From the NCBI RefSeq assembly GCF_012939955.1, contig NZ_SPMY01000024.1, forward strand, positions 1-64,000: a DNA stretch of 64,000 nucleotides, read 5' to 3'. Source of the DNA: Candidatus Accumulibacter phosphatis. GTDB lineage: Bacteria > Pseudomonadota > Gammaproteobacteria > Burkholderiales > Rhodocyclaceae. The translations under genes and the position numbers were made by a program. Position 1 is the stretch's first letter, and every line of letters begins with the position of its first letter. Below the pieces are notes generated by a model. The model saw only the letters and a program-made list of their open reading frames with translations. It did no database searches and was not told the DNA's origin. This document shows, in pieces, positions 51,241 to 60,559 of this stretch.

Positions 51241-53261
51241 GAGTGTTTTCTCCTTCGCGGTGGCAGGCGGCGTACGCACTGTTGCAGGCGTCGCAGCAGC
51301 TGGCTGTTGCCGGCGCTGCGACCGTAGCGCAGCTCGGCATAATAGCCCGCTGCTTCGCTGGTGAGGGCGGCAAGATCCGGTCTTTCGCGGTCCACCCGGC
51401 GCGCGAAATCGAGCGGCCCTTCCCATTCGGCGCGCAGTATTCCGCGCCCCTTGAGCGCTGCGCAGTACTTTTGCCAGGCGCGTTGCACCGGGTCCGCGGC
51501 GAGTCGTCGCGGCAGCGTCCACAGGATGACGAGCAACAGGGCGAGGCCACAGAGTATGGCCAGCGAGGCGCTCATGCCGCGCCAGTCGGGGTCACGCCAG
51601 CCGAGGCGCGAGAGCACTTCGCGCTGGCGTTGCGGATTGTAACCGAGTACCCACTGATTCCACGTGTTGTTGGCCGCTTCCCAGCGGTTGCGCAACTGGC
51701 GCAGCCAGTCGCTGTCGAGGCGGACGATCATCGGCAAGGGCTCGCCTGCCGGCAAGGCGGCGTCGATTCCCTGTTCGATGCGCGAGGGGGCTACGGCGGC
51801 GGTCGGATCGAAGCGCACCCAGCCTTGTCCGGCCAGCCAGATTTCGGCCCAGGCGTGGGCATCGGACTGGCGCACGACGACATAGCCGTCGACCGGATTG
51901 AGCTCGCCGCCCTGGTAACCAGCGACCACCCGCGCCGGAACGCCGGCTGCGCGCATCAGGAAGACGAAGGCCGACGCGTAGTGCTCGCAGAAGCCGCGGC
52001 GGCTGTCAAAGAGGAACTCGTCCATGGCGTTCGCGCCGAGCAGCGATGGACGCAGGGTGTAGTAGAAGTCCTCGTTGCGAAACATTGCCAGTGCCGCTGC
52101 GGCGATTTCTTCGGGCGGGCGCGAGGCCCATTCGCTGGCCAGTGCGCGGCTGCGCGGATTGATTTCCTTCGGTAAAGCCAGCGCTTGCTGCAGGATCGCT
52201 GGTGCTTCGATCACATTGGCGCGGTAGTCGATTGACGAGGCAAAGGAAAACTGCGTGCGTACGCGTAGCGGCTCGCGAGCCAGGGCTTCGAGCGTCGGCG
52301 CCAGCGCGCTGTCGGGCGGCAGGCGGGTGGCGATGTCCAGGGCCAGCAACCAGCGCCGGTTGTGGGCTTCGAGGATGCTGCTGTAGGCCAGCGGCGCGCC
52401 GATTCCTGTGACCACCGGCAACTGCTGCGCCGCCTTGGCCGGCAGGGCGCGTGCGCGCCAGGTATGGCCGTCGTACTCGTCGAATACCGGACCGCGCCAG
52501 TAGAGGTCGGATTTCTCCGGCGGCTCACCGGCGAAACGGCTGCGCAAGGCGATGGCGCCGGAGAGGGTCAGGCGGCTGATGGTGCCGGGTGACATCTCTT
52601 CGGAGAGGCCGCTGAGTCCGGAGTAGGCGTCCTGCGGCAAGCCCCACAGCGGGCCCGCAACGCGAGGGAAGAGGAGGTAGAGAATGAGCATGAAAGGCAG
52701 CGCCTGCGCCAGCAGCAGGGCGGCATGGCGGAGGATGGTGGCGACCGGCTGGGCACCGCCGTGCAGCCGGATCAAGGCTGCGGTGAGCAGGGCGATGGCG
52801 GCCAGCAGCCAGGCGCCGGTGGGGATGCTCTGCGAGTACAGGTAATGGGTGAGCAGCAGAAAATAGCCGAGCAGGACGACCACCAGCGCGTCGCGCCGGC
52901 TGCTCATCTCCATGGGTTTCAAGGCCATGAAAACGACCAGCAGCGCGACCCCCGCATCCTTGCCGAGGAGGGTGCCGAATTGCCAGGCAATGGCTGCGAT
53001 GCTGCCGATGACCAGTGGCGCCAGCGCCCAGCGCGGTGGCAGCGGGCGCCGCTGCTGCCATAGCCAGGCGCGCCACAGCAGCGTGCCGCCGACGAGCAGC
53101 GACAGCCACCAGGGCAGGTGCGCGGCGTGCGGTCCGGCAGTCGCCAGGGCAACGGCGAGCAGCCAGGGTATGGCGCCGTGTTCGAGCGTCAGCAGGGGCA
53201 GCGACCCCGGCCTGGCGCTAGGCTTGCCGACTGCTTTCAGGTGCTTCACCACTTTCACCAT
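51237..53261 (-). CDS. tgpA: TgpA-type membrane transglutaminase-like protein
   Basis: This 674-residue inner membrane protein has about six N-terminal helices (residues 30-205) followed by a periplasmic transglutaminase-like domain. The Cys/His/Asp triad lies in FDSRRGFCEHYASAFVFLMR, QSDAHAWAEIWLAGQGWVRF and DPTAAV. One more helix near 565-585 precedes a cytosolic tail. In Pseudomonas TgpA is essential; its role is unclear. It is the third gene of a moxR-DUF58-tgpA-mltB run, overlapping DUF58 by 44 bases. Confidence 0.9.
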   Translation of the reverse strand: MVKVVKHLKAVGKPSARPGSLPLLTLEHGAIPWLLAVALATAGPHAAHLPWWLSLLVGGTLLWRAWLWQQRRPLPPRWALAPLVIGSIAAIAWQFGTLLGKDAGVALLVVFMALKPMEMSSRRDALVVVLLGYFLLLTHYLYSQSIPTGAWLLAAIALLTAALIRLHGGAQPVATILRHAALLLAQALPFMLILYLLFPRVAGPLWGLPQDAYSGLSGLSEEMSPGTISRLTLSGAIALRSRFAGEPPEKSDLYWRGPVFDEYDGHTWRARALPAKAAQQLPVVTGIGAPLAYSSILEAHNRRWLLALDIATRLPPDSALAPTLEALAREPLRVRTQFSFASSIDYRANVIEAPAILQQALALPKEINPRSRALASEWASRPPEEIAAAALAMFRNEDFYYTLRPSLLGANAMDEFLFDSRRGFCEHYASAFVFLMRAAGVPARVVAGYQGGELNPVDGYVVVRQSDAHAWAEIWLAGQGWVRFDPTAAVAPSRIEQGIDAALPAGEPLPMIVRLDSDWLRQLRNRWEAANNTWNQWVLGYNPQRQREVLSRLGWRDPDWRGMSASLAILCGLALLLVILWTLPRRLAADPVQRAWQKYCAALKGRGILRAEWEGPLDFARRVDRERPDLAALTSEAAGYYAELRYGRSAGNSQLLRRLQQCVRRLPPRRRKHS

Positions 53262-54204
53262 GCAGCGCCAGGGCTTGCAGGCAGCTCGCCCGGTGTGCCT
53301 CGCCTTGCCCGACGGCGAGCTGTTTTCCGGGCAGCTTGAGGCCGTAGCGTGCCTGCGCTTCGTCGGCGCTCAATACCCAGCCGGTCAGTATCGACAGTCG
53401 CTCTTCGGGGCCGTCCTCGCTCGCCGTCAGCGACCAGGCTAGCCACAGTTCCTCGGCGGCGCCACCGGCGAACTGCTTGACCAGGTGCGCTTGTTCGTCC
53501 GACCGCCGGGCGACCGCTTTCCAGGCGATGTGCCGGGTCGGGTCGCTGAGCTGGCGCGGCCGCAAGCCGGCAAAATCTTCCTGGCCGTTGTCGCCGTGCA
53601 GATGATCGGCGTGCATGGTCGGCGACGGCGCGGGCAGCGCTGTTCGTATGGGCCGTGGATAAACGATGCACGACCAGCGCGGGTGGAGGTAGCTCCAGGC
53701 GCGGAAGAGCCCCAGCGGATAGCGCGTGGCGAGTGTTACCCGACCCGGGTCGAGGCGGCCTCGCCGCTGCGTGGCAAAGGGGACAGCGACCGAAGCGCGC
53801 CCTTCTGCGGGCAGGTCGACACTGCTCGTCGCTTGTCCGGCAAAGGAAAAGTCGAGAGCGCGACGCGTTTGCCGACGGGTATTTTCGAGCTGTAGCGGGA
53901 AGTGTGCCAGATCCCCGGCGAAAACTGCGGGCACTCGCCCGGGCGTCAGGCGCAGGCCGAAGAGGTTGTGGAAGGTATGCACCATGGCCACGATACCCAG
54001 TCCGGCGAGCAGGAAAATCAGCGCGTGGCCGAGACTGAGGTTGTAGTTGATGGCCCCGATCAGCATGACCATCAGAACGACGGCATAGAGGATGCCGGCC
54101 CGCGTCGGCACGATGAAGATGCGGCGCTGGCTGAGGACGATCGGTAACTGCTCGTCAGGAGCCAGGCGAAACAGCCAGCGCTGGAAGGAGGCCAGCGCCG
54201 GCAT
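53218..54204 (-). CDS. DUF58 domain membrane protein
   Basis: This 328-residue protein has two N-terminal transmembrane helices (about 35-80: IFIVPTRAGILYAVVLMVML, LIFLLAGLGIVAMVHTFHNL). A beta-rich region and the DUF58 domain follow, with GDNGQEDFAGLRPRQLSDPT then RHIAWKAVARRSDEQAHLVK. DUF58 proteins commonly co-occur with MoxR ATPases and transglutaminase proteins, as here. Probably part of an envelope-associated chaperone or assembly complex; mechanism unknown. Starts within 1 base of the moxR stop. Confidence 0.9.
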   Translation of the reverse strand: MPALASFQRWLFRLAPDEQLPIVLSQRRIFIVPTRAGILYAVVLMVMLIGAINYNLSLGHALIFLLAGLGIVAMVHTFHNLFGLRLTPGRVPAVFAGDLAHFPLQLENTRRQTRRALDFSFAGQATSSVDLPAEGRASVAVPFATQRRGRLDPGRVTLATRYPLGLFRAWSYLHPRWSCIVYPRPIRTALPAPSPTMHADHLHGDNGQEDFAGLRPRQLSDPTRHIAWKAVARRSDEQAHLVKQFAGGAAEELWLAWSLTASEDGPEERLSILTGWVLSADEAQARYGLKLPGKQLAVGQGEAHRASCLQALALHGESGEAPESSRQA

Positions 54205-55130
54205 CAGAGAACCGGGATGGCGCGGATCAGGGCGGCGATGTCTTCCGCGCCGGCATGGCTGCCGCTGAGCAGTTGCAGCCGGTGGCGCGCAACGGCCGGC
54301 AGGACGGCCTGCACATCTTCGGGCAGGACCATCTCGCGGCCGGCGGTAAACGCCCAGGCGCGCGCCGCTGCCAGCAGTGACAAGGCGGCGCGGGGACTCA
54401 GGCCATGCACCAGGCGGGCGTCTTCACGGCTCGCTTCGACCACGCGCTGCAGATAGTCGAGAACGGCGGCCGAGGCATGCACCGCTGCCACCTGCTGTTG
54501 CAGTGCCGCAAAATCGCTCGCGCTCAGGCGCGCGCTAAGCGTTGGCAGTTGCTCGCGGCGGCCGCCGCTTTCGAGCAGCGCGCGTTCGGCGGCGTGATCC
54601 GGGTAGCCGAGTTCGATGCGCAGCAGGAAGCGATCGAGCTGCGATTCGGGCAAGGGGAAGGTGCCGATCTGGTTCGAGGGATTCTGCGTGGCAATGACGA
54701 AAAACGGTTGCGGCAGGGGGCGTGTCTCGCCCTCGGTGGTCACCTGTCCCTCTTCCATGGCTTCGAGCAGTGCGCTCTGCGTTTTTGGCGTCGCGCGGTT
54801 GATCTCGTCAGCAAGCACGACCTGCGAGAACACGGGGCCGGGCAGAAAGCGGAAATCGCCGCGGTCGCGGTCGAAGACCGAAACCCCGAGAATGTCGGCC
54901 GGCAGCATGTCGCTGGTGAACTGGACGCGCGAAAACTGGAAACCGAGCAGGCGAGCCAGGGTATGCGCCAGCGTTGTCTTGCCGACGCCGGGGAGGTCTT
55001 CGATCAGCAGATGACCTTTGGCCAGCAGGCAGCACAGGGCCAGGCGCGTCTGCCGGCTCTTGCCAAGAATCACCTGGTCGGCGGCGGCAAGGATTTCGTC
55101 AAGCGGAGATTGTCGGGTGATTGGTCGCAT
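54204..55130 (-). CDS. MoxR-family AAA+ ATPase
   Basis: This 308-residue AAA+ ATPase has Walker A in LIEDLPGVGKTTLAHTLARL (about residues 42-61), SDMLPADILGVSVFDRDRGD, and Walker B LADEINRATPKTQSALLEAM (about 109-128). Also seen are VTTEGETRPLPQPFFVIATQ, the arginine-finger region PESQLDRFLLRIELGYP, and LSPRAALSLLAAARAWAF. MoxR proteins act as chaperones with VWA or DUF58 partners. It heads the four-gene minus-strand operon. Confidence 0.93.
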   Translation of the reverse strand: MRPITRQSPLDEILAAADQVILGKSRQTRLALCCLLAKGHLLIEDLPGVGKTTLAHTLARLLGFQFSRVQFTSDMLPADILGVSVFDRDRGDFRFLPGPVFSQVVLADEINRATPKTQSALLEAMEEGQVTTEGETRPLPQPFFVIATQNPSNQIGTFPLPESQLDRFLLRIELGYPDHAAERALLESGGRREQLPTLSARLSASDFAALQQQVAAVHASAAVLDYLQRVVEASREDARLVHGLSPRAALSLLAAARAWAFTAGREMVLPEDVQAVLPAVARHRLQLLSGSHAGAEDIAALIRAIPVL

Positions 55131-55201
55131 GGCTTGTCGTAGTGGCGCAATTGCGACGATAATAAACCATCATCAGATAACTTGATTTCCCGCAGATCCC
55201 G

Positions 55202-56167
55202 ATGTCCATGGCGACCTCCGATTGCGGCAGAGAGGCAATAGTGACCAGTACCGCATTCATCACCCATCGAGACTGCCAGTTACACGACATGGGCTCGTAT
55301 CATCCGGAATGCCCGGATCGCCTGACCGCGATCAGTGATCACATGATTGCGCAGGGTGTTGATTCGTATTTTGCCTATCACGATGCCCCGCTGGCGAGCT
55401 TTCAGCATCTGCGGCGGGTGCACCCGGCGGCTCATCTGGAACGTGTCAAGCGTGCCTCGCCAGAGCTGGGTATCGTGCACCTCGATCCGGATACGGCAAT
55501 GAACCCGCATACCTGGAAAGCGGCGCTGCGCGCGGCTGGGGCAGGGGTGCTGGCGGTCGACCTGGTGATGGCCGGTGAGGTGCAGAACGCTTTCTGTGCG
55601 GTGCGCCCGCCCGGTCACCATGCCGAACGCGAGTCGGCGATGGGCTTCTGTTTCTTCAACAACATCGCCGTCGCTGCGGCGCATGCCCTGGAAGAGCACA
55701 AGCTGTCGCGGGTGGCGGTTGTCGATTTCGATGTGCACCATGGCAATGGCACCGAGGACATCTTCAAGGGCGATCAACGCGTGCTGATGGTCAGCACCTT
55801 CCAGCATCCCTTCTACCCCTACAGCGGCACCGAGAAACCGGCTTCGAACATGCTCAACGTGCCGCTCAGCCGTGATACCGACGGCGAAGAGTTTCGGCAG
55901 GTGGTCAGTGAGTTGTGGATGCCGCGTCTGCGCGAGTTTCAGCCGGAGATGATCTTCATCTCGGCCGGTTTCGATGCGCACTACGAAGACGAGATGGGCG
56001 GCTTGCGGCTGCTCGAGAAAGATTACGCCTGGGTCACCGGCCAATTGACCGAGCTCGCCGAAGAGTGCGCGCAAAAGCGCATCGTGTCGATGCTCGAAGG
56101 CGGTTACGCACTCTCCGCGCTGGCGCGCAGCGTCGTCGCCCACTTGCGGGTGTTGGCTGATTTCTGA
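55202..56167 (+). CDS. Histone deacetylase-family hydrolase
   Basis: This 321-residue zinc-dependent deacetylase is of the arginase/HDAC superfamily. Active-site motifs are VRPPGHHAERESAMGFCFFN (tandem His), VVDFDVHHGNGTEDIF (zinc Asp/His), ISAGFDAHYEDEMGG (zinc Asp) and SMLEGGYALSALARSV. Substrate is probably an acetylated polyamine or other small amide rather than protein (family inference). ATG 55202 is the first start; others follow in frame. It diverges from moxR. Confidence 0.9.
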   Translation: MSMATSDCGREAIVTSTAFITHRDCQLHDMGSYHPECPDRLTAISDHMIAQGVDSYFAYHDAPLASFQHLRRVHPAAHLERVKRASPELGIVHLDPDTAMNPHTWKAALRAAGAGVLAVDLVMAGEVQNAFCAVRPPGHHAERESAMGFCFFNNIAVAAAHALEEHKLSRVAVVDFDVHHGNGTEDIFKGDQRVLMVSTFQHPFYPYSGTEKPASNMLNVPLSRDTDGEEFRQVVSELWMPRLREFQPEMIFISAGFDAHYEDEMGGLRLLEKDYAWVTGQLTELAEECAQKRIVSMLEGGYALSALARSVVAHLRVLADF

Positions 56168-56179
56168 GGCTGTTTTTTT

Positions 56180-56251
56180 TCCGTGAACGGTGTTTTTCCG
56201 TCAACGGTGTTTTCTCCTGCGCCCCGGTGCTTGGCCATTTTCATGGCCAAG
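56180..56251 (+). repeat. 17-base tandem repeat and hairpin between the deacetylase gene and dapA
   Basis: TCCGTGAACGGTGTTTT is followed directly by TCCGTCAACGGTGTTTT (about 56180-56213). CTTGGCCAT (56230-56238) pairs perfectly with ATGGCCAAG (56243-56251) around TTTC. Without a following T-run the hairpin is not a clear terminator. Confidence 0.5.
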
Positions 56252-56328
56252 GCGCGTGCCTTCAGTTAAAATTGGAGGCTTGATTTTCCACGGCCGAACC
56301 CTTTCGGCTCTTGCTCGGGCGCCCACCC

Positions 56329-57213
56329 ATGACCATGATTACAGGATCGATCGTCGCGATCGTCACCCCGATGCACGCCGATGGCAGCCTCGACCTGCCG
56401 GCTCTGCGCCGTCTTGTCGACTTTCACGTGCAGGAGGGGACTGACGCCATCGTCATTGTCGGCACGACCGGCGAATCGCCGACGGTAAATGTCGACGAAC
56501 ACTGCGAACTGATACGGGTTACCGTCAAGCAGGCTGCTGGCCGCGTCCCGGTGATCGCCGGGACCGGCGCCAATTCCACCGCTGAAGCCATCGCGTTGAC
56601 CCGTTTCGCCCACCAGGCAGGTGCCGACGCCGCGCTGTCGGTGGTGCCGTACTACAACAAGCCGACCCAGGAAGGCCTCTATCGCCATTTCCGGGCCATT
56701 GCCGAAGCCGTCGAGATCCCGGTGATTCTCTACAATGTGCCGGGGCGGACAGTTGCCGATCTGGGCAATGACACCGCGCTGCGACTGGCCGAGATCGAGA
56801 ATATCGTCGGCATCAAGGACGCTACCGGCAACATCGAACGCGGTACCGACCTGATCGCCCGTGCCCCCGCAGGCTTTGCCGTCTATAGCGGCGACGATGC
56901 CAGTGCCTGTGCCTTGATCCTGATGGGTGCCCAGGGGGACATCTCGGTGGTGGCCAATGTGGCGCCACGTTTGATGCATGAAATGTGTACCGCGGCGCTG
57001 GCTGGAAACGCGATCGTCGCGCGCGCGCTGCACGCGCGCCTGCTCGGCCTGCACCAGCAGTTGTTCTGTGAGGCGAATCCGATTCCGGTCAAGTGGGCGT
57101 GCCAGGAGTTGGGCCTGATCGAGGCTGGACTACGGCTGCCGCTGACGCCACTATCGCCCGCTTGTCACGAGCGGGTTCGCCTTGCCATGCGCCAGGCTGG
57201 CGTACTCGCCTAG
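56329..57213 (+). CDS. dapA: 4-hydroxy-tetrahydrodipicolinate synthase
   Basis: The enzyme condenses pyruvate with aspartate semialdehyde in lysine and diaminopimelate synthesis. The 294-residue TIM barrel has [11 protein letters not shown] (active-site Thr pair), [17 protein letters not shown] (Tyr), [11 protein letters not shown] and the Schiff-base Lys in [13 protein letters not shown] 56329 is likely; an in-frame ATG at 56335 is close. It is 14 bases upstream of bamC, the common dapA-bamC arrangement. Confidence 0.95.
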   Translation: MTMITGSIVAIVTPMHADGSLDLPALRRLVDFHVQEGTDAIVIVGTTGESPTVNVDEHCELIRVTVKQAAGRVPVIAGTGANSTAEAIALTRFAHQAGADAALSVVPYYNKPTQEGLYRHFRAIAEAVEIPVILYNVPGRTVADLGNDTALRLAEIENIVGIKDATGNIERGTDLIARAPAGFAVYSGDDASACALILMGAQGDISVVANVAPRLMHEMCTAALAGNAIVARALHARLLGLHQQLFCEANPIPVKWACQELGLIEAGLRLPLTPLSPACHERVRLAMRQAGVLA

Positions 57214-57227
57214 ATCGGAGTTGCCAA

Positions 57228-58379
57228 ATGAGTCCTATCGTTGCGCACGTTCGACTTGCCGGCTTGCTGATGGCGCCGCTGCTGCTGCTGGCCTGCAGCA
57301 CGACCTTCGAGACCAAGAAAATCGACTACAAGACGGCCTCCAAGAGCCAGGTGCCGACGCTCGAAATACCGCCTGATCTGACTTCGCCGACGCGCGATGA
57401 TCGTTACGCCGTTCCCGACACCGGTGGCGGCAAAGGGTCGGCGACCTACTCCGCGTACAACGCCGAACGTTCGCCAGAGGCGCTGGCTCAGCAGAAGAGC
57501 GACGTCCTGCCGGAAGTCGACAACGCGCGCATCGAACGCGCCGGTAACGAGCGTTGGCTGGTGGTCAAAGGCTCGCCCGACAAGCTTTGGGGACCGGTCA
57601 AGGACTTTTGGCAGGAAACCGGCTTTGTCCTCAAGCTCGATCTGCCCGATGCCGGCGTGATGGAGACCGACTGGGCCGAAAACCGCGCCAAGATTTCGCA
57701 GGACTTCATTCGTAACATCCTCGGCAAGGTCATCGATTCGGTGTACTCGACGGCCGAGAGGGACAAATTCCGCACTCGTCTGGAAGCGGGAATCACCCCC
57801 GGCACGACCGACATCTTCATCAGTCATCGCGGCATGTACGAGATTTTCGTCTCCGAGGGCAAGGAACAGACCAAGTGGCAGCCGCGCCCGCCCGATCCGG
57901 AACTTGAAGCCGAGATGCTGCGTCGCCTGATGATTCGCCTGGGCAGCGACGAGAAGCGCGCGACGGCAGCCATTCAGGCGGCCCAGGAAAAACCCGTCGA
58001 GCGTGCTTCCCTTTCGCGCGGTACAGACGGGGCCGGCACCCTGGATGTCGATGAGTCCTTCGAGCGCGCCTGGCGGCGAGTCGGTCTGGTGCTTGATCGT
58101 GTCGGTTTTACCGTCATCGACCGCGATCGCTCCAGGGGCCTGTACTTCGTTCGCTATGTTGATCCTGAAACGGACGACGCGAAGCAGGAGCCCGGTTTCT
58201 TCTCCAAGCTGAATCCGTTCAAGGACAATCCGGCCGAAAAGCAAAAGATTCAGTACCGGATCTTCGTTAAGGATGCGGGCAGTCGGTCGACGGTCCAGGT
58301 ACTGACGGCCGAAGGTGGCGTCGATCAATCCGAAACCTCGAAAAAAATCCTCAACCTGCTCTACCAACAGTTGAAGTGA
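57228..58379 (+). CDS. bamC: Outer membrane assembly lipoprotein BamC
   Basis: This BAM complex accessory lipoprotein has 383 residues. The lipobox is LLLLACS (Cys about 23), followed by an unstructured Pro/Lys segment with LEIPPDLTSPTRDDRYAVPD. That segment is the conserved N-terminal motif that contacts BamD. Two helix-grip domains follow: NERWLVVKGSPDKLWGPVKD and LDVDESFERAWRRVGLVLDR. Its stop overlaps the start of the next gene. Confidence 0.92.
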   Translation: MSPIVAHVRLAGLLMAPLLLLACSTTFETKKIDYKTASKSQVPTLEIPPDLTSPTRDDRYAVPDTGGGKGSATYSAYNAERSPEALAQQKSDVLPEVDNARIERAGNERWLVVKGSPDKLWGPVKDFWQETGFVLKLDLPDAGVMETDWAENRAKISQDFIRNILGKVIDSVYSTAERDKFRTRLEAGITPGTTDIFISHRGMYEIFVSEGKEQTKWQPRPPDPELEAEMLRRLMIRLGSDEKRATAAIQAAQEKPVERASLSRGTDGAGTLDVDESFERAWRRVGLVLDRVGFTVIDRDRSRGLYFVRYVDPETDDAKQEPGFFSKLNPFKDNPAEKQKIQYRIFVKDAGSRSTVQVLTAEGGVDQSETSKKILNLLYQQLK

Positions 58380-59146
58380 TGCGTTTCGCGTCGCTGGGCA
58401 GCGGCAGTCAGGGTAACGCCCTGATTGTCGAGGCCGGCGAGACGAAGGTGATGGTCGATTGCGGTTTCTCGACTCGCGTGGCGACGGCCCGGCTGGCCCG
58501 TCTGGGCGCCACCCCCGATCAACTGGCGGCGATACTGGTCACCCACGAGCATGGTGATCACCTGGGCGGTGTCTTCGCCTTTGCCCGTCGTCATCGGCTC
58601 ACGGTCTATCTCACGCACGGTACGCATGCGGCGGCTACGCGAGGCTCGGCGAGTTTGCCTGAGTGTCGACTGATCGACGGACACACGGCTTTTGCGATTG
58701 ACGGCCTGGAAGTGCTGCCTTTCCCGGTTCCTCACGATGCACGCGAACCCGTGCAATACCGGTTTGATGATGGCCAGCATCGCCTTGGCGTGCTCACCGA
58801 TAGCGGCTCGATTACGCCGTACATCGTCGAAGTGCTGGGCGCCTGCGACGCGCTCGTGCTCGAGTGCAACCATGACCGCGCCCTGCTCGCCGCGTCGCGC
58901 TATCCGGCGGTCCTCAAACAGCGGATCGGCGGACGTTTCGGGCATCTGGAGAACAGTCAGGCGGCAAGTCTTGTGCGCCAGATCGACGGCGCCCGCCTGC
59001 AACATCTGGTGGCGGCTCACCTCAGCCAGGAGAACAATCGTCCGCAGCTGGCCGTCACTGCGCTCGCCGCGGCCCTCGGCTGCAGCGATGACTGGATCGG
59101 CGTCGCTGATCAGGAGGGCGGCTTCGCCTGGCGGCAGTTGAGCTGA
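58379..59146 (+). CDS. Metallo-beta-lactamase fold hydrolase (YycJ/WalJ-like)
   Basis: This 255-residue MBL-fold protein begins MRFASLGSGSQGNALIVEAG. It has the metal motif VTHEHGDHLGGV, LGVLTDSGSIT, VLECNHD and HLVAAHLSQENNRPQLA. The LSQENN motif is typical of the YycJ/WalJ group of nuclease-like MBL proteins. I use ATG 58379, which shares its A with the bamC stop codon; a GTG 3 bases upstream is also in frame. Probably co-transcribed with dapA-bamC. Confidence 0.88.
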   Translation: MRFASLGSGSQGNALIVEAGETKVMVDCGFSTRVATARLARLGATPDQLAAILVTHEHGDHLGGVFAFARRHRLTVYLTHGTHAAATRGSASLPECRLIDGHTAFAIDGLEVLPFPVPHDAREPVQYRFDDGQHRLGVLTDSGSITPYIVEVLGACDALVLECNHDRALLAASRYPAVLKQRIGGRFGHLENSQAASLVRQIDGARLQHLVAAHLSQENNRPQLAVTALAAALGCSDDWIGVADQEGGFAWRQLS

Positions 59147-59168
59147 AGAAGCCGCACGCTTGTCAGGC

Positions 59169-59371
59169 TAACGGTCATGACATGTCGAGACACCCCTGAT
59201 GATGAAAGCCATGACCGTTTTCCCTCTCACTTGCAGTGCGCATTCCGGCTTGCACGCCGGAATCGTTCGACGGGCTGGGCGCATGCGCCCAGAATTCCCC
59301 GTCTCACCCCCGGCCCTTCTCCCGCAAGGAGAAGGGAGTTTCGTGAGTCGCTTGCGCGACTTTCACATTAA
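59169..59371 (+). repeat. REP-like repeat family A, copy 4, with nested insertion
   Basis: The ends match copy 1 (TAACGGTCATGAC...CATGACCGT and the CCCTTCTCCCGC...TTTCACATTAA half). About 77 extra bases (about 59230-59307) separate the two halves. The insert has its own palindromes: ATTCCGGC (59242-59249) with GCCGGAAT (59256-59263), and GGGCGCATGCGCCC (59277-59290). Confidence 0.75.
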
Positions 59372-59390
59372 GAGGGGACGCAGCGGGTCG

Positions 59391-59426
59391 GCAAAGAAAA
59401 GCCGGCTTGCGCCGGCTTTTCTTTGC
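59391..59426. terminator. Bidirectional terminator, 16-bp perfect stem
   Basis: GCAAAGAAAAGCCGGC (59391-59406), TTGC loop, GCCGGCTTTTCTTTGC (59411-59426). The stem is perfect, with A-rich and T-rich flanks inside it. It lies between the plus-strand MBL gene and the minus-strand lipoprotein gene and can serve both. Confidence 0.8.
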
Positions 59427-59446
59427 TTGCTCTGGAAGCGCAACGA

Positions 59447-59767
59447 TTACTTCTTCATTGCGTCCTGGGCAGCATCGCCAGCGCCCTTGGCTGCGGCGTC
59501 GACAACTTCCTTGGCCTTGTCCATGGCCTCGTCGGTGGTGGACTTGCTGGCGTCGGCAGGCGCAGCCGCCGGTGCAGGAGCAGCATCCGGAGTAGCCGCC
59601 GCAGGAGCAGCAGTAGGAGCGGCGGCAGGAGCAGCATCAGCAGGAGCAGGAGCAGGAGCAGCGGCCGGAGCGGGCGCAGGAGCTGCGACGGTCTTGGCCT
59701 CTTCTTTCTTTCCACAGGCGGTAACGGCAAGAGCGAGCAGTGCAGCGAGGAGTAGCGAGCGTTTCAT
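59447..59767 (-). CDS. Ala/Pro-rich lipoprotein
   Basis: This 106-residue lipoprotein has lipobox ALAVTAC (Cys 18), then GKKEEAKTV. A long Ala-Pro low-complexity region follows (about residues 28-75), and a short C-terminal helix TTDEAMDKAKEVVDAAAKGA. The layout is a membrane-tethered flexible linker plus amphipathic helix, as in small outer-membrane lipoproteins. AAGGAACC lies before the ATG ending at 59767. The DNA of the linker is a degenerate GGAGCAG-type repeat. Confidence 0.75.
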   Translation of the reverse strand: MKRSLLLAALLALAVTACGKKEEAKTVAAPAPAPAAAPAPAPADAAPAAAPTAAPAAATPDAAPAPAAAPADASKSTTDEAMDKAKEVVDAAAKGAGDAAQDAMKK

Positions 59768-59958
59768 AGGGGGGTTCCTTAGCGACGGTGAAAGGGTGTA
59801 CAACGATCATGAAGGCAAACGGTTGACCGTAGTGCACATCGACCAAGGGCCTATTTTAACACCGCTTGTCGCTATGGGCCGAGCAAAATTTGTGCGCCGC
59901 AGTATGGGCTGCGCGCATCCGCTCGGCAATTGGCGCTGCCCTTGATGGTGGCGATCGC

Positions 59959-60318
59959 TTAGCGGTTTGGGGGCGGGGTGGCTCCGTCCAGGCGCAGGAG
60001 AGCAGGGTCAATCCAACTGAAAGCGAGGGCGATGACGGCGAGCGCAAGGACCAGCAGCGTCGCGACCAGCAGGCTACTCAAGATCATTTGATCGGTAAAT
60101 ACCCGCCTGGGCCATCCCGCCAGACCGAGATAGCCAGCGAAGGGCACGTAGTGGTCAGTGCGGCCGGGATCGAGCGCCTCGTTCCTGGCAATGAAACGCA
60201 AGTCGCAGGCGCAGCAACGAAATGGAGCCTCGTTCCTGCGCCGAAGTATCATTCCTTCCCATAGGCCGCGTCGCCTTGAACGGCGGATGTCTTTGGAGTT
60301 ACAGTCAGGGCATTTCAT
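59959..60318 (-). CDS. Zinc-ribbon membrane protein, unknown
   Basis: This 119-residue protein has a zinc ribbon at its N-terminus (MKCPDCNSKDIRRS and FRCCACDLRF, two CxxC pairs). A transmembrane helix (about 80-100, LSSLLVATLLVLALAVIALA) and a short tail follow. Such CPxC...CxxC plus one helix proteins are common and uncharacterised in betaproteobacteria. Start at the ATG ending at 60318. Confidence 0.7.
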   Translation of the reverse strand: MKCPDCNSKDIRRSRRRGLWEGMILRRRNEAPFRCCACDLRFIARNEALDPGRTDHYVPFAGYLGLAGWPRRVFTDQMILSSLLVATLLVLALAVIALAFSWIDPALLRLDGATPPPNR

Positions 60319-60559
60319 GATTTAGGCCAAGGCTCCAATCGTTGCTTTGAGTCCCCGCAACGGAGGTCAAAGAGTGGTCGGTAATCCGTGCGCGATGAGC
60401 TTGATTCTAGGGATTCCTCCGCAGCTGTCTGTGCAGATTGTCACTCTTCGCCTTGCCTTGTCGGATTTTTTGTCGGCGCTCTCTGACCCGGGTGTGCTCG
60501 GTGCGTCGGCACGGGCCTGCTGCCGGAGTGGGCGGTCTTGGGGTGCTACACTGCGCCAC
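60319..60559. other. Intergenic region
   Basis: The region lies between divergent genes. I see no RNA gene or clear promoter. An in-frame extension of the downstream gene back to 60347 exists, but it lacks protein-like composition. Confidence 0.35.
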
